Notes: generated by a model from the letters alone, not told the origin. 64,000 nucleotides of DNA from an uncultured Flavobacteriaceae bacterium (GCA_947502495.1 CANNAC010000004.1:62001-126000); one strand, 5' to 3'. Counted from the first letter of the stretch, positions 53,663-63,428 are shown. A program made the numbers and translations.

Positions 53663-54361
53663 ATGAAAAATATACTATTCCTTTTTGTTTTTTTACTTCC
53701 TTTTATAGGAGCTGCACAAGATGTAAATCAATTCGATGCCGAAGGTAAAAGACATGGTGTTTGGAAAAAGAACTATGAAGACACAGCTGTTTTACGCTAC
53801 CAAGGAGAATTTTCTCATGGTAAAGAAATTGGTGTTTTTAAGTTTTATAAGAAGGTAAATGGAAAAGCTGTTTTAGCAGCCAATAAGCAATTTCATGCAG
53901 ACAGTGATATTGCGCAAGTTTCCTTTTATGCTTCTTCTGGAAAATTGATTAGTGAAGGCCAAATGAATGGTAAATTATACGTTGGCACTTGGACGTACTA
54001 TCAAAATAAAACAAAAAGCATTCTAAGTAAAGATACCTATAATGATAAAGGCGAATTACACGGCGATCGTTTTGTGTATTATGTGGATGGTGTTTTAGCA
54101 CAAAAAGAATCATACGTAAACGGAAAACTTCACGGTTCTTCCACTTGGTATACCGAAAAAAGTATTGTGGTAAAAGAGTATGTATATGATACTGGTGAAT
54201 TACACGGGCCAGCAACGTTTTATGATAAAACGGGTGTTATGGTTTTACAAGGACAATACCAAAGAGATAGAAAACATGGTGTCTGGAAATATTACGAAAA
54301 TGGTAAGCTTGTAAAGGAGAAAGATTTTACTAGAAAGAGTAATAATCCATATAAAAAATAA
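53663..54361 (+). CDS. Secreted MORN-like repeat protein
   Basis: 232 residues with signal peptide (ending IGAAQ). The mature chain is a series of short MORN/YwqK-type repeats: GKRHGVWKKNYED, GKEIGVFKFYKK, GKLYVGTWTYYQNK, GELHGDRFVYYVDG, GKLHGSSTWYTE, GELHGPATFYDK, RKHGVWKYYENGK. Automated pipelines often label such proteins toxin-antitoxin YwqK antitoxins. A signal peptide and the lack of a toxin gene argue against that here. Probably a periplasmic or surface protein. Monocistronic with its own terminator. Confidence 0.88.
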   Translation: MKNILFLFVFLLPFIGAAQDVNQFDAEGKRHGVWKKNYEDTAVLRYQGEFSHGKEIGVFKFYKKVNGKAVLAANKQFHADSDIAQVSFYASSGKLISEGQMNGKLYVGTWTYYQNKTKSILSKDTYNDKGELHGDRFVYYVDGVLAQKESYVNGKLHGSSTWYTEKSIVVKEYVYDTGELHGPATFYDKTGVMVLQGQYQRDRKHGVWKYYENGKLVKEKDFTRKSNNPYKK

Positions 54362-54382
54362 TTACGAATAGGTGTAAAATAT

Positions 54383-54414
54383 AAGCTCCTTACTTGCGTA
54401 AGGAGCTTTTTTTT
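54383..54414 (+). terminator. Terminator of the MORN-like gene
   Basis: 11-bp perfect stem AAGCTCCTTAC / GTAAGGAGCTT with TTGC loop and a T-run. Confidence 0.93.
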
Positions 54415-54700
54415 AGGTAGTCTTTTTTTTTATGAATAAGCTATTAATCAATCTAAATGAAAGGAGATACCTAAATTATACTGCGAAAATAATATTATTT
54501 ATAGTTTTTAGTTAGCAATAATTGGTTTTTTCGACTAACGGCATGTTATTTTAACAAAGCATTATAATTTAAGATAATTCAATTTTTTTTATTCGTAATT
54601 TTGCATCTTGAAAATAAATCGTTGAAAACAGTGGTTTTTAAAGGTTATATTTTTTTTGATGAATTACATCTGACCCTAAAATAAAATATAAACAAAACAG
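54415..54700. other. Leader and promoter region of mnmA
   Basis: AT-rich stretch with no gene. A TAATTTTG box at 54596-54603 marks the likely promoter and would give a leader of about 90 bases with no recognised riboswitch. Confidence 0.45.
54596..54603 (+). promoter_or_regulatory. -7 promoter box for mnmA
   Basis: TAATTTTG, exact TAnnTTTG match. -33 TTG not evident. Predicts a long 5' leader. Confidence 0.5.
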
Positions 54701-55888
54701 ATGAAAAGAGTAATAGTAGGACTTTCAGGAGGAGTAGATTCAAGCGTTGCTGCGTATTTATTAAAGGAGCAAGGTTATGAAGTGATAGGCTTGTTTATGA
54801 AAAACTGGCATGATGATACCGTAACGATCTCCAATGAATGTCCGTGGTTAGACGATAGTAATGATGCGATGCTTGTTGCAGATAAATTAGGAATTCCTTT
54901 TCAAACTGTAGATTTAAGCGAACAATACAAAGAGCGTATTGTAGACTATATGTTTCATGAATATGAAAAAGGAAGAACCCCAAACCCAGATGTACTTTGT
55001 AATAGAGAAATCAAGTTTGATGTGTTTATGAAAATTGCTCTAGAGCTTGGCGCAGATTATGTTGCTACAGGACACTATTGTAGAAAAGGAACTATAGATA
55101 CAAACGGAAAAGAAACCTATCAATTACTTGCTGGAGCAGATGATAATAAAGATCAATCGTATTTTTTATGTCAATTGTCACAAGACCAATTAGCAAAAGC
55201 ATTGTTTCCTATTGGCGAATTACAAAAACCAGAGGTAAGGAAAATAGCAGCAGAACAAGATTTAATTACTGCAGATAAAAAAGACTCTCAAGGATTATGT
55301 TTTATTGGAAAAGTGCGTCTTCCAGATTTCTTACAACAACAATTAAAACCTAAAGAAGGTGTTATTGTAGAAATACCAGAAAGCAATGCATCTTTTCATA
55401 AAGAAGCGCCTAGTTTTTCTAATAAAAAGGAAGAATTAGCATACTTGTCTGAAAAAGCAGATTTTAAAGTAGCAGATGGTAAGGTGGTAGGTAAACATCA
55501 AGGAGCACATTATTTTACAAAAGGACAACGTAAAGGGTTAGCCGTTGGTGGTACAGTAGAACCTCTATTTGTTATTGATACCGATGTTAATGATAATGTG
55601 ATTTATACCGGACAAGGAAAAAATCATCCAGGTTTATATAAAAGAGCTCTTTTTGTGTCTAGCGAAGAAATTCATTGGGTGCGTGAAGATTTAGCGCTTC
55701 AAGTAGATGAAAGCATGGAAGTGTTGGCGAGAATTAGATATCGTCAAGAGTTACAAAAAGCGACATTACACCAAGTAGATTCAGGAATGTATGTAGAGTT
55801 CGAAGAACCACAATCTGCAATTCAAGAAGGACAATTTGTAGCTTGGCATCATGGGGATGAGCTTTTAGGTTCTGGCGTAATTTCCTAA
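54701..55888 (+). CDS. mnmA: tRNA-specific 2-thiouridylase MnmA
   Basis: 395 residues, a little longer than the E. coli protein. PP-loop [16 protein letters not shown], the acceptor Cys in [27 protein letters not shown], the second catalytic Cys in [10 protein letters not shown], and the C-terminal barrel with [11 protein letters not shown] and [12 protein letters not shown]. An insert at residues 228-265 (around [20 protein letters not shown]) is typical of Bacteroidota homologues. It thiolates U34 of Lys, Glu and Gln tRNAs. Confidence 0.97.
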   Translation: MKRVIVGLSGGVDSSVAAYLLKEQGYEVIGLFMKNWHDDTVTISNECPWLDDSNDAMLVADKLGIPFQTVDLSEQYKERIVDYMFHEYEKGRTPNPDVLCNREIKFDVFMKIALELGADYVATGHYCRKGTIDTNGKETYQLLAGADDNKDQSYFLCQLSQDQLAKALFPIGELQKPEVRKIAAEQDLITADKKDSQGLCFIGKVRLPDFLQQQLKPKEGVIVEIPESNASFHKEAPSFSNKKEELAYLSEKADFKVADGKVVGKHQGAHYFTKGQRKGLAVGGTVEPLFVIDTDVNDNVIYTGQGKNHPGLYKRALFVSSEEIHWVREDLALQVDESMEVLARIRYRQELQKATLHQVDSGMYVEFEEPQSAIQEGQFVAWHHGDELLGSGVIS

Positions 55889-55909
55889 ATAAATGCATAT
55901 AAAAATTTT

Positions 55910-55942
55910 AAGCCTTTTTTCAGTGGAAGAAAGGCTTTTTTT
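55910..55942 (+). terminator. Terminator of mnmA
   Basis: AAGCCTTTTTTC / GAAGAAAGGCTT stem (slightly imperfect) with T-run. Confidence 0.85.
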
Positions 55943-56091
55943 ATTTCAAAATTTCAAAGTTTAAAAATATAAGCTAATATTTTCATCGTGCATGTTTCTA
56001 TTGGTAGAGTGTAATCAAATTCTTAAATTACCATCTTTAAACTCACTGTCATGCGGAGCGTAGACGAAGCATCTTACACAAATACAGAAAA

Positions 56092-57033
56092 ATGCAAAAC
56101 AGAATAACAGAACTTTTTAATATAAAACACCCAATAATTCAGGCAGGAATGATCTGGAATTCTGGATGGAAATTAGCATCAGCAGCAAGTAATGCTGGGA
56201 TTTTAGGATTAATCGGAGCAGGAAGTATGTATCCAGATGTGCTAAGAGAACACATTCAGAAATGTAAAAAAGCAACCGATAAGCCTTTTGGTGTCAATGT
56301 TCCAATGTTATATCCTAACGTGGAAGAGATCATGAATATTATTGTGGAAGAAGGTGTAAAGATTGTATTCACTTCTGCAGGAAACCCGAAAACGTGGACC
56401 AAATGGTTGCAAGAAAAAGGAATAACGGTGGTACATGTAGTAAGTAGCGTCAAGTTTGCTTTAAAAGCACAAGATGCAGGAGTAGATGCTATTGTTGCAG
56501 AAGGTTTTGAAGCTGGCGGACATAACGGTAGAGACGAAACGACAACGCTTACCTTAATACCAATGGTAAAAGAACAATTACAAATACCTTTAATCGCTGC
56601 AGGAGGAATTGCAACCGGACAAGCCATGTTGGCTGCAATGGTTTTAGGTGCCGATGGCGTACAAGTAGGTAGCCGTTTTGTTGCTAGTGAAGAAAGCTCC
56701 GCACATCAAGCATTTAAAAAAGTGGTTGTAGATGCTAAAGAAGGCGATACACAACTAACCTTAAAAGAACTGGCTCCAGTTCGATTGATAAAAAATAAGT
56801 TTTATAACCAACTTCAAGAACTTTATAAAACGTCACCAACACCAGAAGAACTTAAAGAATTACTAGGTAGAGCAAGAGCAAAACGTGGTATGTTTGAAGG
56901 CGATTTGGAAGATGGCGAATTAGAAATCGGACAAATAGCAGGGTTGATTCATGATATTAAATCTACAGCACAAATTGTGGAAGATATGATGCAGGAATTT
57001 GATGAAGCTAAATCGAAAGTAAAAAGCCTATAA
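56092..57033 (+). CDS. Nitronate monooxygenase / FabK-like flavoprotein
   Basis: 313 residues, FMN TIM-barrel of the 2-nitropropane dioxygenase family: ELFNIKHPIIQAGMIWNSGW, NAGILGLIGAGSM, DAIVAEGFEAGGHNGRDETT, PLIAAGGIATGQAMLAAMVL and GADGVQVGSRFVASEES. Family members are nitronate monooxygenases or the FabK enoyl-ACP reductase. The AEGFEAGGHNG motif is shared by both, so I do not choose. Four bases after its stop begins the secreted gene 57038..57859, probably co-transcribed. Confidence 0.9.
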   Translation: MQNRITELFNIKHPIIQAGMIWNSGWKLASAASNAGILGLIGAGSMYPDVLREHIQKCKKATDKPFGVNVPMLYPNVEEIMNIIVEEGVKIVFTSAGNPKTWTKWLQEKGITVVHVVSSVKFALKAQDAGVDAIVAEGFEAGGHNGRDETTTLTLIPMVKEQLQIPLIAAGGIATGQAMLAAMVLGADGVQVGSRFVASEESSAHQAFKKVVVDAKEGDTQLTLKELAPVRLIKNKFYNQLQELYKTSPTPEELKELLGRARAKRGMFEGDLEDGELEIGQIAGLIHDIKSTAQIVEDMMQEFDEAKSKVKSL

Positions 57034-57037
57034 GTTG

Positions 57038-57859
57038 ATGAAAAAAATAATCACAATTATATTTTTACTTTTCTTTATTTCTGTAAATGCACAAAAAGTA
57101 AAAAAGAGAACAAGTAAAACGGCATTAGGTGAAACCGAAATATATTATGTTCTTAAATCAGATAAAAAAGTTAAACATGGTAAATATTTAGTAAAAAATC
57201 CTTTTTCAAATAATTTAAGAGTAACTGGAGAATATGCTTTTGGAGAAAAACATGGCTTATGGATTGAATATAATATATTGTGTAATAAAATTAGAAGTAG
57301 AGGTTATTATAAAAAAGGTAAAAGAATTGGCAAATGGAAATTCTTTGATTATACCGGGAAATTTATACAAGAATATGATTATGATGCAAAAAAAATAATT
57401 GCATCAAAAGAAGTTGAAAGAGTTAAAGAGTATCCAAAATTATTAGAATATGAAGTTTTTATTAATGATAGTTTAGTTATTACTACCTTAGATTCACCTC
57501 CTTCTTGCATTGGAGGAAGGTGTAATTTAATTTATGAAATTGGTGAAAAATTTTACGAAATCCGGGATCATCCAATGGATGATTATGATTTTAAAAAAAA
57601 ATATGATTTAACTGAGGAATATGCATCTATAGATTTTTCCGTATTAATTAAAAGAGATGGAACTACAGGAGATATAAAAAATAATGATGCAATTTCTAAT
57701 CCTAATATTGTTTTTGGTGTTGATACTTTTAATTTTATAAAAAGCGAAATAGAAAGTAGAAAAGGTCAATGGTTAGTGGCAGAAAAGAATGGAGAAAAAG
57801 TAGATGCATACATAAAAATGGTTTTTGGTATAACATATTATAGTCGCAAGGAAAAGTAA
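57038..57859 (+). CDS. Secreted MORN-like protein with a TonB-C-like C-terminal domain
   Basis: 273 residues from the ATG at 57038 (MKKIITIIFLL; an adjacent in-frame TTG is ignored). The signal peptide ends SVNAQ. About 35-120: MORN-type segments KKVKHGKYLVKNPFS, GEKHGLWIEYN, GKRIGKWKFFDY. The C-terminal ~75 residues read FSVLIKRDGTTGDIKNND ... FIKSEIESRKGQWLVAEKNGEKV then a final strand MVFGITYY. This follows the TonB C-terminal-domain pattern (V-x-DG ... W-x-x-x-x-x-G-x-x-V ... strand). The combination hints at an envelope protein. Function unknown. Confidence 0.8.
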   Translation: MKKIITIIFLLFFISVNAQKVKKRTSKTALGETEIYYVLKSDKKVKHGKYLVKNPFSNNLRVTGEYAFGEKHGLWIEYNILCNKIRSRGYYKKGKRIGKWKFFDYTGKFIQEYDYDAKKIIASKEVERVKEYPKLLEYEVFINDSLVITTLDSPPSCIGGRCNLIYEIGEKFYEIRDHPMDDYDFKKKYDLTEEYASIDFSVLIKRDGTTGDIKNNDAISNPNIVFGVDTFNFIKSEIESRKGQWLVAEKNGEKVDAYIKMVFGITYYSRKEK

Positions 57860-57948
57860 ATTATTTCTTCATTTAATCCCCAAACTTATCGCTCGTCTGT
57901 GACGAGTAATTATCTAAAATATAATTCGCATAACATAAACCGAAGCAC

Positions 57949-57956
57949 TACTTTTG
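57949..57956 (+). promoter_or_regulatory. Possible -7 box for the MATE gene
   Basis: TACTTTTG, exact TAnnTTTG match, 90 bases before the ATG. -33 element not evident. Confidence 0.35.
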
Positions 57957-58046
57957 CCAGAGGAATTATTCCCTTTTGCGATAGTATATTTTTAGTACAA
58001 AGTATAGCGCAAAAAGGGTATTAATTCTTATAAATTCTATTATTCA

Positions 58047-59429
58047 ATGGCGTTAAGGGATTACACAAAAGAGTTTAAATACAACTGGAAACTTGCAGCA
58101 CCTGTAATGTTAGGTATGCTTGGTCATACCTTTGTACAGTTGGTAGATAATATTATGGTTGGCCAAATGGGTACTGCAGAATTAGCTGCGGTTTCTCTTG
58201 GTAATAGTTTTGTTTTTATAGCCATGTCTTTAGGAATTGGTTTTTCTACAGCGATCACTCCTTTGGTTGCCGAAGCGGATACTGCAAATAATTTTAATCA
58301 AGGGAAATCTGCCTTCAAACATGGATTGTTTTTGTGTACCGTATTGGGTATTTCGCTATTCTTTATGGTGTATTTTGCCAAACCGCTCATGTACCTTATG
58401 AAACAACCTCTTGAGGTGGTAGAGCTTGCTATTCCTTATTTAGATCTGGTTGCTTTTTCTTTAATTCCGTTAATTATATTTCAAGCTTTTAAACAATTTA
58501 GTGATGGTTTATCTATGACTAAATATCCAATGTACGCAACTATTTTGGCGAATGTGATTAACGTGATTTTAAACTATTTACTAATTTTTGGGAAGTTTGG
58601 CTTCCCAGAACTTGGTATTATTGGTGCGGCTTATGGTACATTAGTTTCGCGTGTTGTAATGGTTATCTATTTATGGTGGTTGTTAAAAGGAAAAGAAAAA
58701 TCTAAAAATTACGTTACCAATATTAAGTTTTTTGTGCTCGAAAGTAGCATGCTAAAAAAACTGATAAGTTTGGGAGCGCCTAGTGCCATGCAAATGTTTT
58801 TTGAGGTTGCGATATTTACAGCCGCAATTTGGTTGAGTGGTTTGTTAGGTAAAAATGCCCAAGCAGCAAACCAAATCGCTTTAAACTTAAGTTCGATGAC
58901 CTTTATGATTGCAATGGGTTTAAGTGTTGCTTCTATGGTACGAGTAGGGAACCAAAAAGGATTGAAAAACTATGTCGAATTGCGAAGAATTGCTTTCTCC
59001 TTGTTTTTACTAGGAACCATTTTTGCCACCTGTTTTGCTTTACTCTTTTTTGCGTTTCGACATCAATTACCTAAGTTGTACGTAGATTTTGATGATGCAA
59101 AAAACGTAATGGATAATACAGAAGTAGTTGCTATAGCGTCTAAACTAATGCTAGCTGCAGCCATTTTTCAAATTAGTGATAGTATTCAGGTTGTAGTTCT
59201 TGGTGCTTTACGTGGTTTACAAGATGTAAAAATCCCAACCATCATTACGTTTATTTCCTATTGGTTAGTTGGTTTTCCTATCAGTTGGTTTTTAGGAAAA
59301 GAAGAAGCTTATGCTAGTTTTGGTATTTGGCTGGGCTTACTAGCAGGACTAACCACAGCATCTATATTATTGTATATTCGTTTTAACTATTTGACTAAAA
59401 AATTGATTAGGTTGGAAGTTGAACGTTAA
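58047..59429 (+). CDS. MATE family efflux transporter
   Basis: 460 residues with 12 hydrophobic helices in two related halves. Typical N-terminal MATE features: WKLAAPVMLGMLGHTFVQLVDNIMVGQMGTAELAAVSLGNS. The second half repeats the pattern with LISLGAPSAMQMFFEVAIFT and LGKNAQAANQIALNLSSM, and later DSIQVVVLGALRGLQDVKIP. Inner-membrane Na+- or H+-coupled exporter of cationic or organic compounds. Substrate unknown. No regulator is adjacent. Confidence 0.95.
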   Translation: MALRDYTKEFKYNWKLAAPVMLGMLGHTFVQLVDNIMVGQMGTAELAAVSLGNSFVFIAMSLGIGFSTAITPLVAEADTANNFNQGKSAFKHGLFLCTVLGISLFFMVYFAKPLMYLMKQPLEVVELAIPYLDLVAFSLIPLIIFQAFKQFSDGLSMTKYPMYATILANVINVILNYLLIFGKFGFPELGIIGAAYGTLVSRVVMVIYLWWLLKGKEKSKNYVTNIKFFVLESSMLKKLISLGAPSAMQMFFEVAIFTAAIWLSGLLGKNAQAANQIALNLSSMTFMIAMGLSVASMVRVGNQKGLKNYVELRRIAFSLFLLGTIFATCFALLFFAFRHQLPKLYVDFDDAKNVMDNTEVVAIASKLMLAAAIFQISDSIQVVVLGALRGLQDVKIPTIITFISYWLVGFPISWFLGKEEAYASFGIWLGLLAGLTTASILLYIRFNYLTKKLIRLEVER

Positions 59430-59491
59430 TGTTAGGTGGAGCGCAGTCGAAACCTATTCGTTCTGGACAGCGCTGGAACAGACAAAATATT

Positions 59492-59499
59492 TATATTTG
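59492..59499 (+). promoter_or_regulatory. -7 promoter box for the small acidic gene
   Basis: TATATTTG, exact match, 19 bases before the ATG at 59519. Supports that start over the upstream one overlapping the MATE gene. Confidence 0.55.
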
Positions 59500-59518
59500 T
59501 AAAAATAAAACTAGAAAA

Positions 59519-59746
59519 ATGACACTTCCTAAATTTATACTTGGCGACAATACCGATTATCCAAATGCAATCTTTGTAATACATACCGAATTTCCAATGT
59601 TTATTATCAACTTGGAAGACGATGAAGTAGAATGGTTAGAAGATTTTGACCAACACGATCAAAAAGAATTGGAATTAGAAACCGAAAATTTAATAGTAGA
59701 AGCAACTGCTTTTTATGATAGAGAAGTAGCGCGTTACGACGAGTAA
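59519..59746 (+). CDS. Small acidic conserved-looking protein
   Basis: 75 residues from the ATG at 59519 (MTLPKFILGDNTDYPNAIFV). The frame is open back to 59429, but the added part is not protein-like and would overlap the MATE stop. Composition is strongly acidic in the second half (EDDEVEWLEDFDQHDQKELE). Cytosolic, no motif. I have the impression that it is a short protein common in Flavobacteriaceae, but I cannot name a family. Its stop codon touches repeat copy 3. Confidence 0.8.
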   Translation: MTLPKFILGDNTDYPNAIFVIHTEFPMFIINLEDDEVEWLEDFDQHDQKELELETENLIVEATAFYDREVARYDE

Positions 59747-59748
59747 TT

Positions 59749-59815
59749 GCGTTAAGGATTGCAGTGAAAATCCTTTTTTATTTTTCTTAAAAAAGATTGT
59801 AACGTAAAGCCTGAC
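59749..59815 (-). repeat. Interspersed repeat GGCGTTACC...TTAACGC, copy 3 (inverted)
   Basis: Read on the minus strand: GTCAGGCTTTACG, an A/T-rich centre with AAAAAGGATTTTCA, then CTGCAATCCTTAACGC. Matches copy 1 at 33618-33697; the leading GGCGTTACC part is lost or decayed. Confidence 0.7.
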
Positions 59816-59906
59816 TTTTTGCTATTCTGAAGGATTAATACTAAACTTGTTTTTGGTATCTAAACAGGACAGATAGGAGCAAAAAGAAACGCCCAAAAAA
59901 CAGAAA

Positions 59907-60485
59907 ATGTTAGACCAACTGATACAATACGATAAAGAATTATTTTTATTTTTAAATAATTTAGGAACCCCAACTTGGGATGCTTTCTGGTTATTAATAA
60001 CCAATAAGCTCACCTTTATCCCTTTATACGCCATGTTGTTATTTTTAATCTATAAGCAATTCGGATTAAAAACAATAGTCTTTTCTGTTTTGCTAATAGC
60101 ACTTATGGTTACGTTTACCGACCAAATAACCAACCTTTTTAAACATGGTTTTCAACGTGCGAGACCTTGCAGGCAAGAAGGTGTTATGGAACAAATGCGT
60201 TTTATTGCTGTGCGTTGTGGACCTTATGGTTTCTTTTCAGGGCATGCTTCAAACACCATGGCAGCAGCCGTTTTTACAGGTTTATTACTAAAACCTTATT
60301 ATAAAAAGCTGATTTTTATTTTACTTTTATGGAGTGCAATTGTTGCGTATAGCCGAATTTATGTAGGTGTGCATTATCCTTTAGATGTGCTTTGCGGAAT
60401 GACTTTTGGCGCACTTTCTGGTTTTATGTTTTATAAAATATTAAGCTATGTTATTAAACGTTATGTTGTAGAAAAAGGGAATTAA
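59907..60485 (+). CDS. PAP2-superfamily phosphatase
   Basis: 192 residues, five or six membrane helices. The three phosphatase motifs are present: C1 LFKHGFQRARPC (K-x6-RP-like), C2 YGFFSGHASNTM (SGH), C3 AYSRIYVGVHYPLDVLCG (SR-x5-H-x3-D). It probably dephosphorylates undecaprenyl pyrophosphate or phosphatidic/phosphatidylglycerol phosphate on the periplasmic side. The exact lipid is not readable. It is followed by the DUF1275 gene after 63 bases. Confidence 0.93.
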   Translation: MLDQLIQYDKELFLFLNNLGTPTWDAFWLLITNKLTFIPLYAMLLFLIYKQFGLKTIVFSVLLIALMVTFTDQITNLFKHGFQRARPCRQEGVMEQMRFIAVRCGPYGFFSGHASNTMAAAVFTGLLLKPYYKKLIFILLLWSAIVAYSRIYVGVHYPLDVLCGMTFGALSGFMFYKILSYVIKRYVVEKGN

Positions 60486-60548
60486 AGGATGAAAAACGCA
60501 AGGTGTTTTAATTGTTTAATGATAAATAGTTAGTTAAAGACAAATGCT

Positions 60549-61283
60549 ATGTTTAGACATCAAGGTAAAAGTAGAACTTTAAAACACAATCTACGAATAG
60601 CTACTGTTTTGTCTTTTGTAGCGGGTATTGTGAATGTTACTGGCTTTTTAGCTTTCCATCAATTAACAACCAATGTAACTGGTCATTTTGCCTTATTTAT
60701 TAGTGATGTTGCCAATTTTGAGTTTTGGAAAGGAACGGTTTATTTTCTTTATATTTTTTCCTTTCTCTTTGGTTCTTTTCTGTCTAGTTTTCTCATTGAG
60801 AAGTTTCGGGAAAACAAAAAAGGAAACGTTTTTATTCTGCCAACGAGCATCGAATGTGCGGTTTTAATTGGCATTGCAATACTAAGTAATGTTAGCGATA
60901 TGCAATATCCAGATGTTATTGTTTGTCTGCTACTTTTTGCCATGGGACTACAAAATTCTTTTGTTACAAAAATTTCGAATGCGGTAGTTAGAACAACACA
61001 CCTTACAGGACTATTTACAGACTTAGGCATCGAGCTTTCGCAATTGTTTTTTCCGGAATCACATCCCAATAGAAAAAAAATTAAACAGACTATAAAATTA
61101 CGTGTTTATATCATTTGTTTCTTTTTTCTTGGCGGAATAACCGGCGGATTTCTATATTCTAATGTTGGTTTGAAATTAAACACACTTATTTTGGGAGCCA
61201 TCATTTTAGGAATAAGTTTGTTTTATGATGCTTTGAAATTTCGCTTAATCCAAACGAAAAGAAAATACAAACAACGAAAATAA
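60549..61283 (+). CDS. YoaK family membrane protein (DUF1275)
   Basis: 244 residues, about six hydrophobic helices: VLSFVAGIVNVTGFLAFHQL TTNVTGHFALF (the conserved N/D-x-x-G ... NxTGH region of DUF1275), FGSFLSSFLI, MGLQNSFVTKISNAVVRTTH and LTGLFTDLGIELS. Inner-membrane protein of unknown function. The basic C-terminus probably faces the cytosol. It likely shares transcription with the PAP2 gene. Confidence 0.9.
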   Translation: MFRHQGKSRTLKHNLRIATVLSFVAGIVNVTGFLAFHQLTTNVTGHFALFISDVANFEFWKGTVYFLYIFSFLFGSFLSSFLIEKFRENKKGNVFILPTSIECAVLIGIAILSNVSDMQYPDVIVCLLLFAMGLQNSFVTKISNAVVRTTHLTGLFTDLGIELSQLFFPESHPNRKKIKQTIKLRVYIICFFFLGGITGGFLYSNVGLKLNTLILGAIILGISLFYDALKFRLIQTKRKYKQRK

Positions 61284-61559
61284 ACACAATTCTAGAAAGG
61301 ATAAAATGCATTGCAAGATGCAATCTATATCTGTTAATTCTTCCTGCTTTACGGTTCTGTTTTATTAGGTTAAAAAAACGGCTTCCAGAACTATATTTTT
61401 AGATGTGAAAGTGATGATAAATAGGTTTCTTTTGGATCGAGAAAAGAATGATTCCATTAATTAAATAAAAAAAATTAACTTAGCATTATAGCTAATATTT
61501 AATTTTAAGGAGCTTTTATAGCTATTGAAAAAGGAACAAGCTATTTGAAACCTACTTTA
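61284..61559. other. Intergenic region before the PAS kinase
   Basis: About 275 AT-rich bases. The only structure seen is a short inverted repeat GATTGCATC-type around 61307-61324 (GCATTGCAAGATGCAATC). No gene and no strong promoter match. Confidence 0.35.
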
Positions 61560-63425
61560 ATGGAAGCGAATTTAAATTCTGAAATCACAGCTATAATAGC
61601 AATAAATAATAAGGAAATTATTTACCAATTTAATGCGGGAGCAGAAGCTTTATTAGGCTATTCTGCTTCAGAAATGATTGGCAAAAAGAAGACCAATTTT
61701 TTTTTAGAGGAAGAAGAATATCAAAAGTTTGAAAAAGATATTGCTTCTCGGTATAAGGTTACTAGTCCTCATTTTCATCCGTATCAATTATTAGCCCAAA
61801 ATAATGACTATGATTCTCGAGAGTGGACGGTTAGACGAAAAGATGGTACTACATTTATCGCCAATTCTACACTAATTCCTCTCAAAAACGATACCGGAGA
61901 AAGTGTTGGTTTTATGCGTATTTTGAAAAATGTAACGGATCAAAAAAGAATAGAAAATGATCTTTTACGTAAAAATCAGGTTTTAAATGCGTCCGAAAAA
62001 ATAACCATGACCGGAAATTGGCAATGGGATACTGTTATTAATAAAGTGCAGTGGTCTAGTAACCTATTTAATATTTTTGAAGTAGATCCTAATGAAGAGT
62101 TAAGTTTCGAGACTTACTTTAGTTTTGTGCATCCAGAGGATAAGGAAATGGTTAGCGCGTCTTTTGAAAAATCGATTACCGATAAGAAATTTTATGACCT
62201 ACTACATCGTATCAAATCGACTAGTGGTAAAACAAAAACCATTCAGTTACTTGGTGAAGTTATTACAGATAGCGAAGGTGCTGTTATCGAGATCATTGGT
62301 ACGTGTCAAGATGTGACAGAACAAAGGATGGCAGAAATCAAGTTTAAAGGGCTATTAGAGTCTGCTCCAGATGCGATGGTCATTGTAAATGATCAGGGAA
62401 ATATACAGTTAATTAATAGGCAAGCAGAAAAATTATTTGGTTACTCCTCGGAAGAATTATTGAACGAGCCTGTAGAATTATTGATTCCTATGCGATATAA
62501 ACATAAACACACTTCGCATCGTGACTTGTTTTTTAATCTACCCAAAACAAGAAAAATGGGGGAAGGAAGAGAACTGTATGCGCTGACTAAAAAGGGAAAG
62601 GAAATACCAATTCAAATAAGTTTAAGTCCGCTTAAAACAGAAGAAGGTCTGCTTGTTTCTGCAGCGATTAGAGATATTACCATTCAGAAAAAAGCAGAAA
62701 CAAAAATATTAGAGGCCAATAATAGTTTAGAAATGTTGGCGAATAAACTAACCATTCAAAACGTGCAATTGGCTGATTTTGCACATATAACATCGCATAA
62801 CTTACGTGCTCCAGTTAGTAATTTAAATTCGCTATTAGATTTTTATAAAACGGCAGAATCGGAAGAAGAAAGAAATATTTTATTCGATAAATTCGAAATC
62901 GTTATACAACATCTTACAGAAACTCTTAACACATTAATTGAAGCCTTAAAAACCAAAGACGCTAATGATGTAGCGATGGAAACACTTGCATTTGATGAAA
63001 TATTAAACAAAACAAAAGAGATTCTCTCTGGTCAAATTTTAAAAACAAAGACCAAAATAACTGCTGATTTCTCAAAAAATCCAAATATTAAATACAATAG
63101 AGTTTATTTAGAAAGTATTTTTCTTAATTTAGTAGGAAATGCTATTAAGTATAAATCGAAAGATAGAGCACCAGAAATTTTTATTTATTCTATACTAGAA
63201 GATGGTGTACAAAAACTCAAATTTAAAGACAATGGTCTAGGTATTAATTTAGAAAGACATGGTCATAAAATATTTGGTTTAAATAAAGTTTTTCATAGGC
63301 ATCCAGATGCTAAAGGCGTCGGTTTGTTTATGACAAAAGTACAAGTGGAAGCCATGGGAGGAAAAATATCTGTAGATAGTGAAGTACATGTAGGTTCGAC
63401 TTTTAATATTAATTTTAATAAATAG
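61560..63425 (+). CDS. PAS-domain sensor histidine kinase
   Basis: 621 residues from ATG 61560 (MEANLNSEIT). The frame is open five codons further to a TTG. Three PAS domains: about 5-125 (IIYQFNAGAEALLGYSASEM), 145-255 (TGNWQWDTVINKVQWS, FSFVHPEDK) and 262-380 (APDAMVIVNDQGNIQLINRQ AEKLFGYS). The dimerisation helix has HITSHNLRAPVSN with His413. The ATPase domain has LNLVGNAIKYKSKD, KFKDNGLGI and GVGLFMTKVQVEAMGG. No membrane helix, so cytosolic. The three-base gap to the response regulator 63429..63848 shows the pair works together. Confidence 0.93.
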   Translation: MEANLNSEITAIIAINNKEIIYQFNAGAEALLGYSASEMIGKKKTNFFLEEEEYQKFEKDIASRYKVTSPHFHPYQLLAQNNDYDSREWTVRRKDGTTFIANSTLIPLKNDTGESVGFMRILKNVTDQKRIENDLLRKNQVLNASEKITMTGNWQWDTVINKVQWSSNLFNIFEVDPNEELSFETYFSFVHPEDKEMVSASFEKSITDKKFYDLLHRIKSTSGKTKTIQLLGEVITDSEGAVIEIIGTCQDVTEQRMAEIKFKGLLESAPDAMVIVNDQGNIQLINRQAEKLFGYSSEELLNEPVELLIPMRYKHKHTSHRDLFFNLPKTRKMGEGRELYALTKKGKEIPIQISLSPLKTEEGLLVSAAIRDITIQKKAETKILEANNSLEMLANKLTIQNVQLADFAHITSHNLRAPVSNLNSLLDFYKTAESEEERNILFDKFEIVIQHLTETLNTLIEALKTKDANDVAMETLAFDEILNKTKEILSGQILKTKTKITADFSKNPNIKYNRVYLESIFLNLVGNAIKYKSKDRAPEIFIYSILEDGVQKLKFKDNGLGINLERHGHKIFGLNKVFHRHPDAKGVGLFMTKVQVEAMGGKISVDSEVHVGSTFNINFNK

Positions 63426-63428
63426 TAA

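Noticed and set aside
53663-54361. Toxin-antitoxin system (YwqK antitoxin label)
   Set aside because: The protein has a signal peptide and only MORN-like repeats. No toxin-like partner gene is adjacent.
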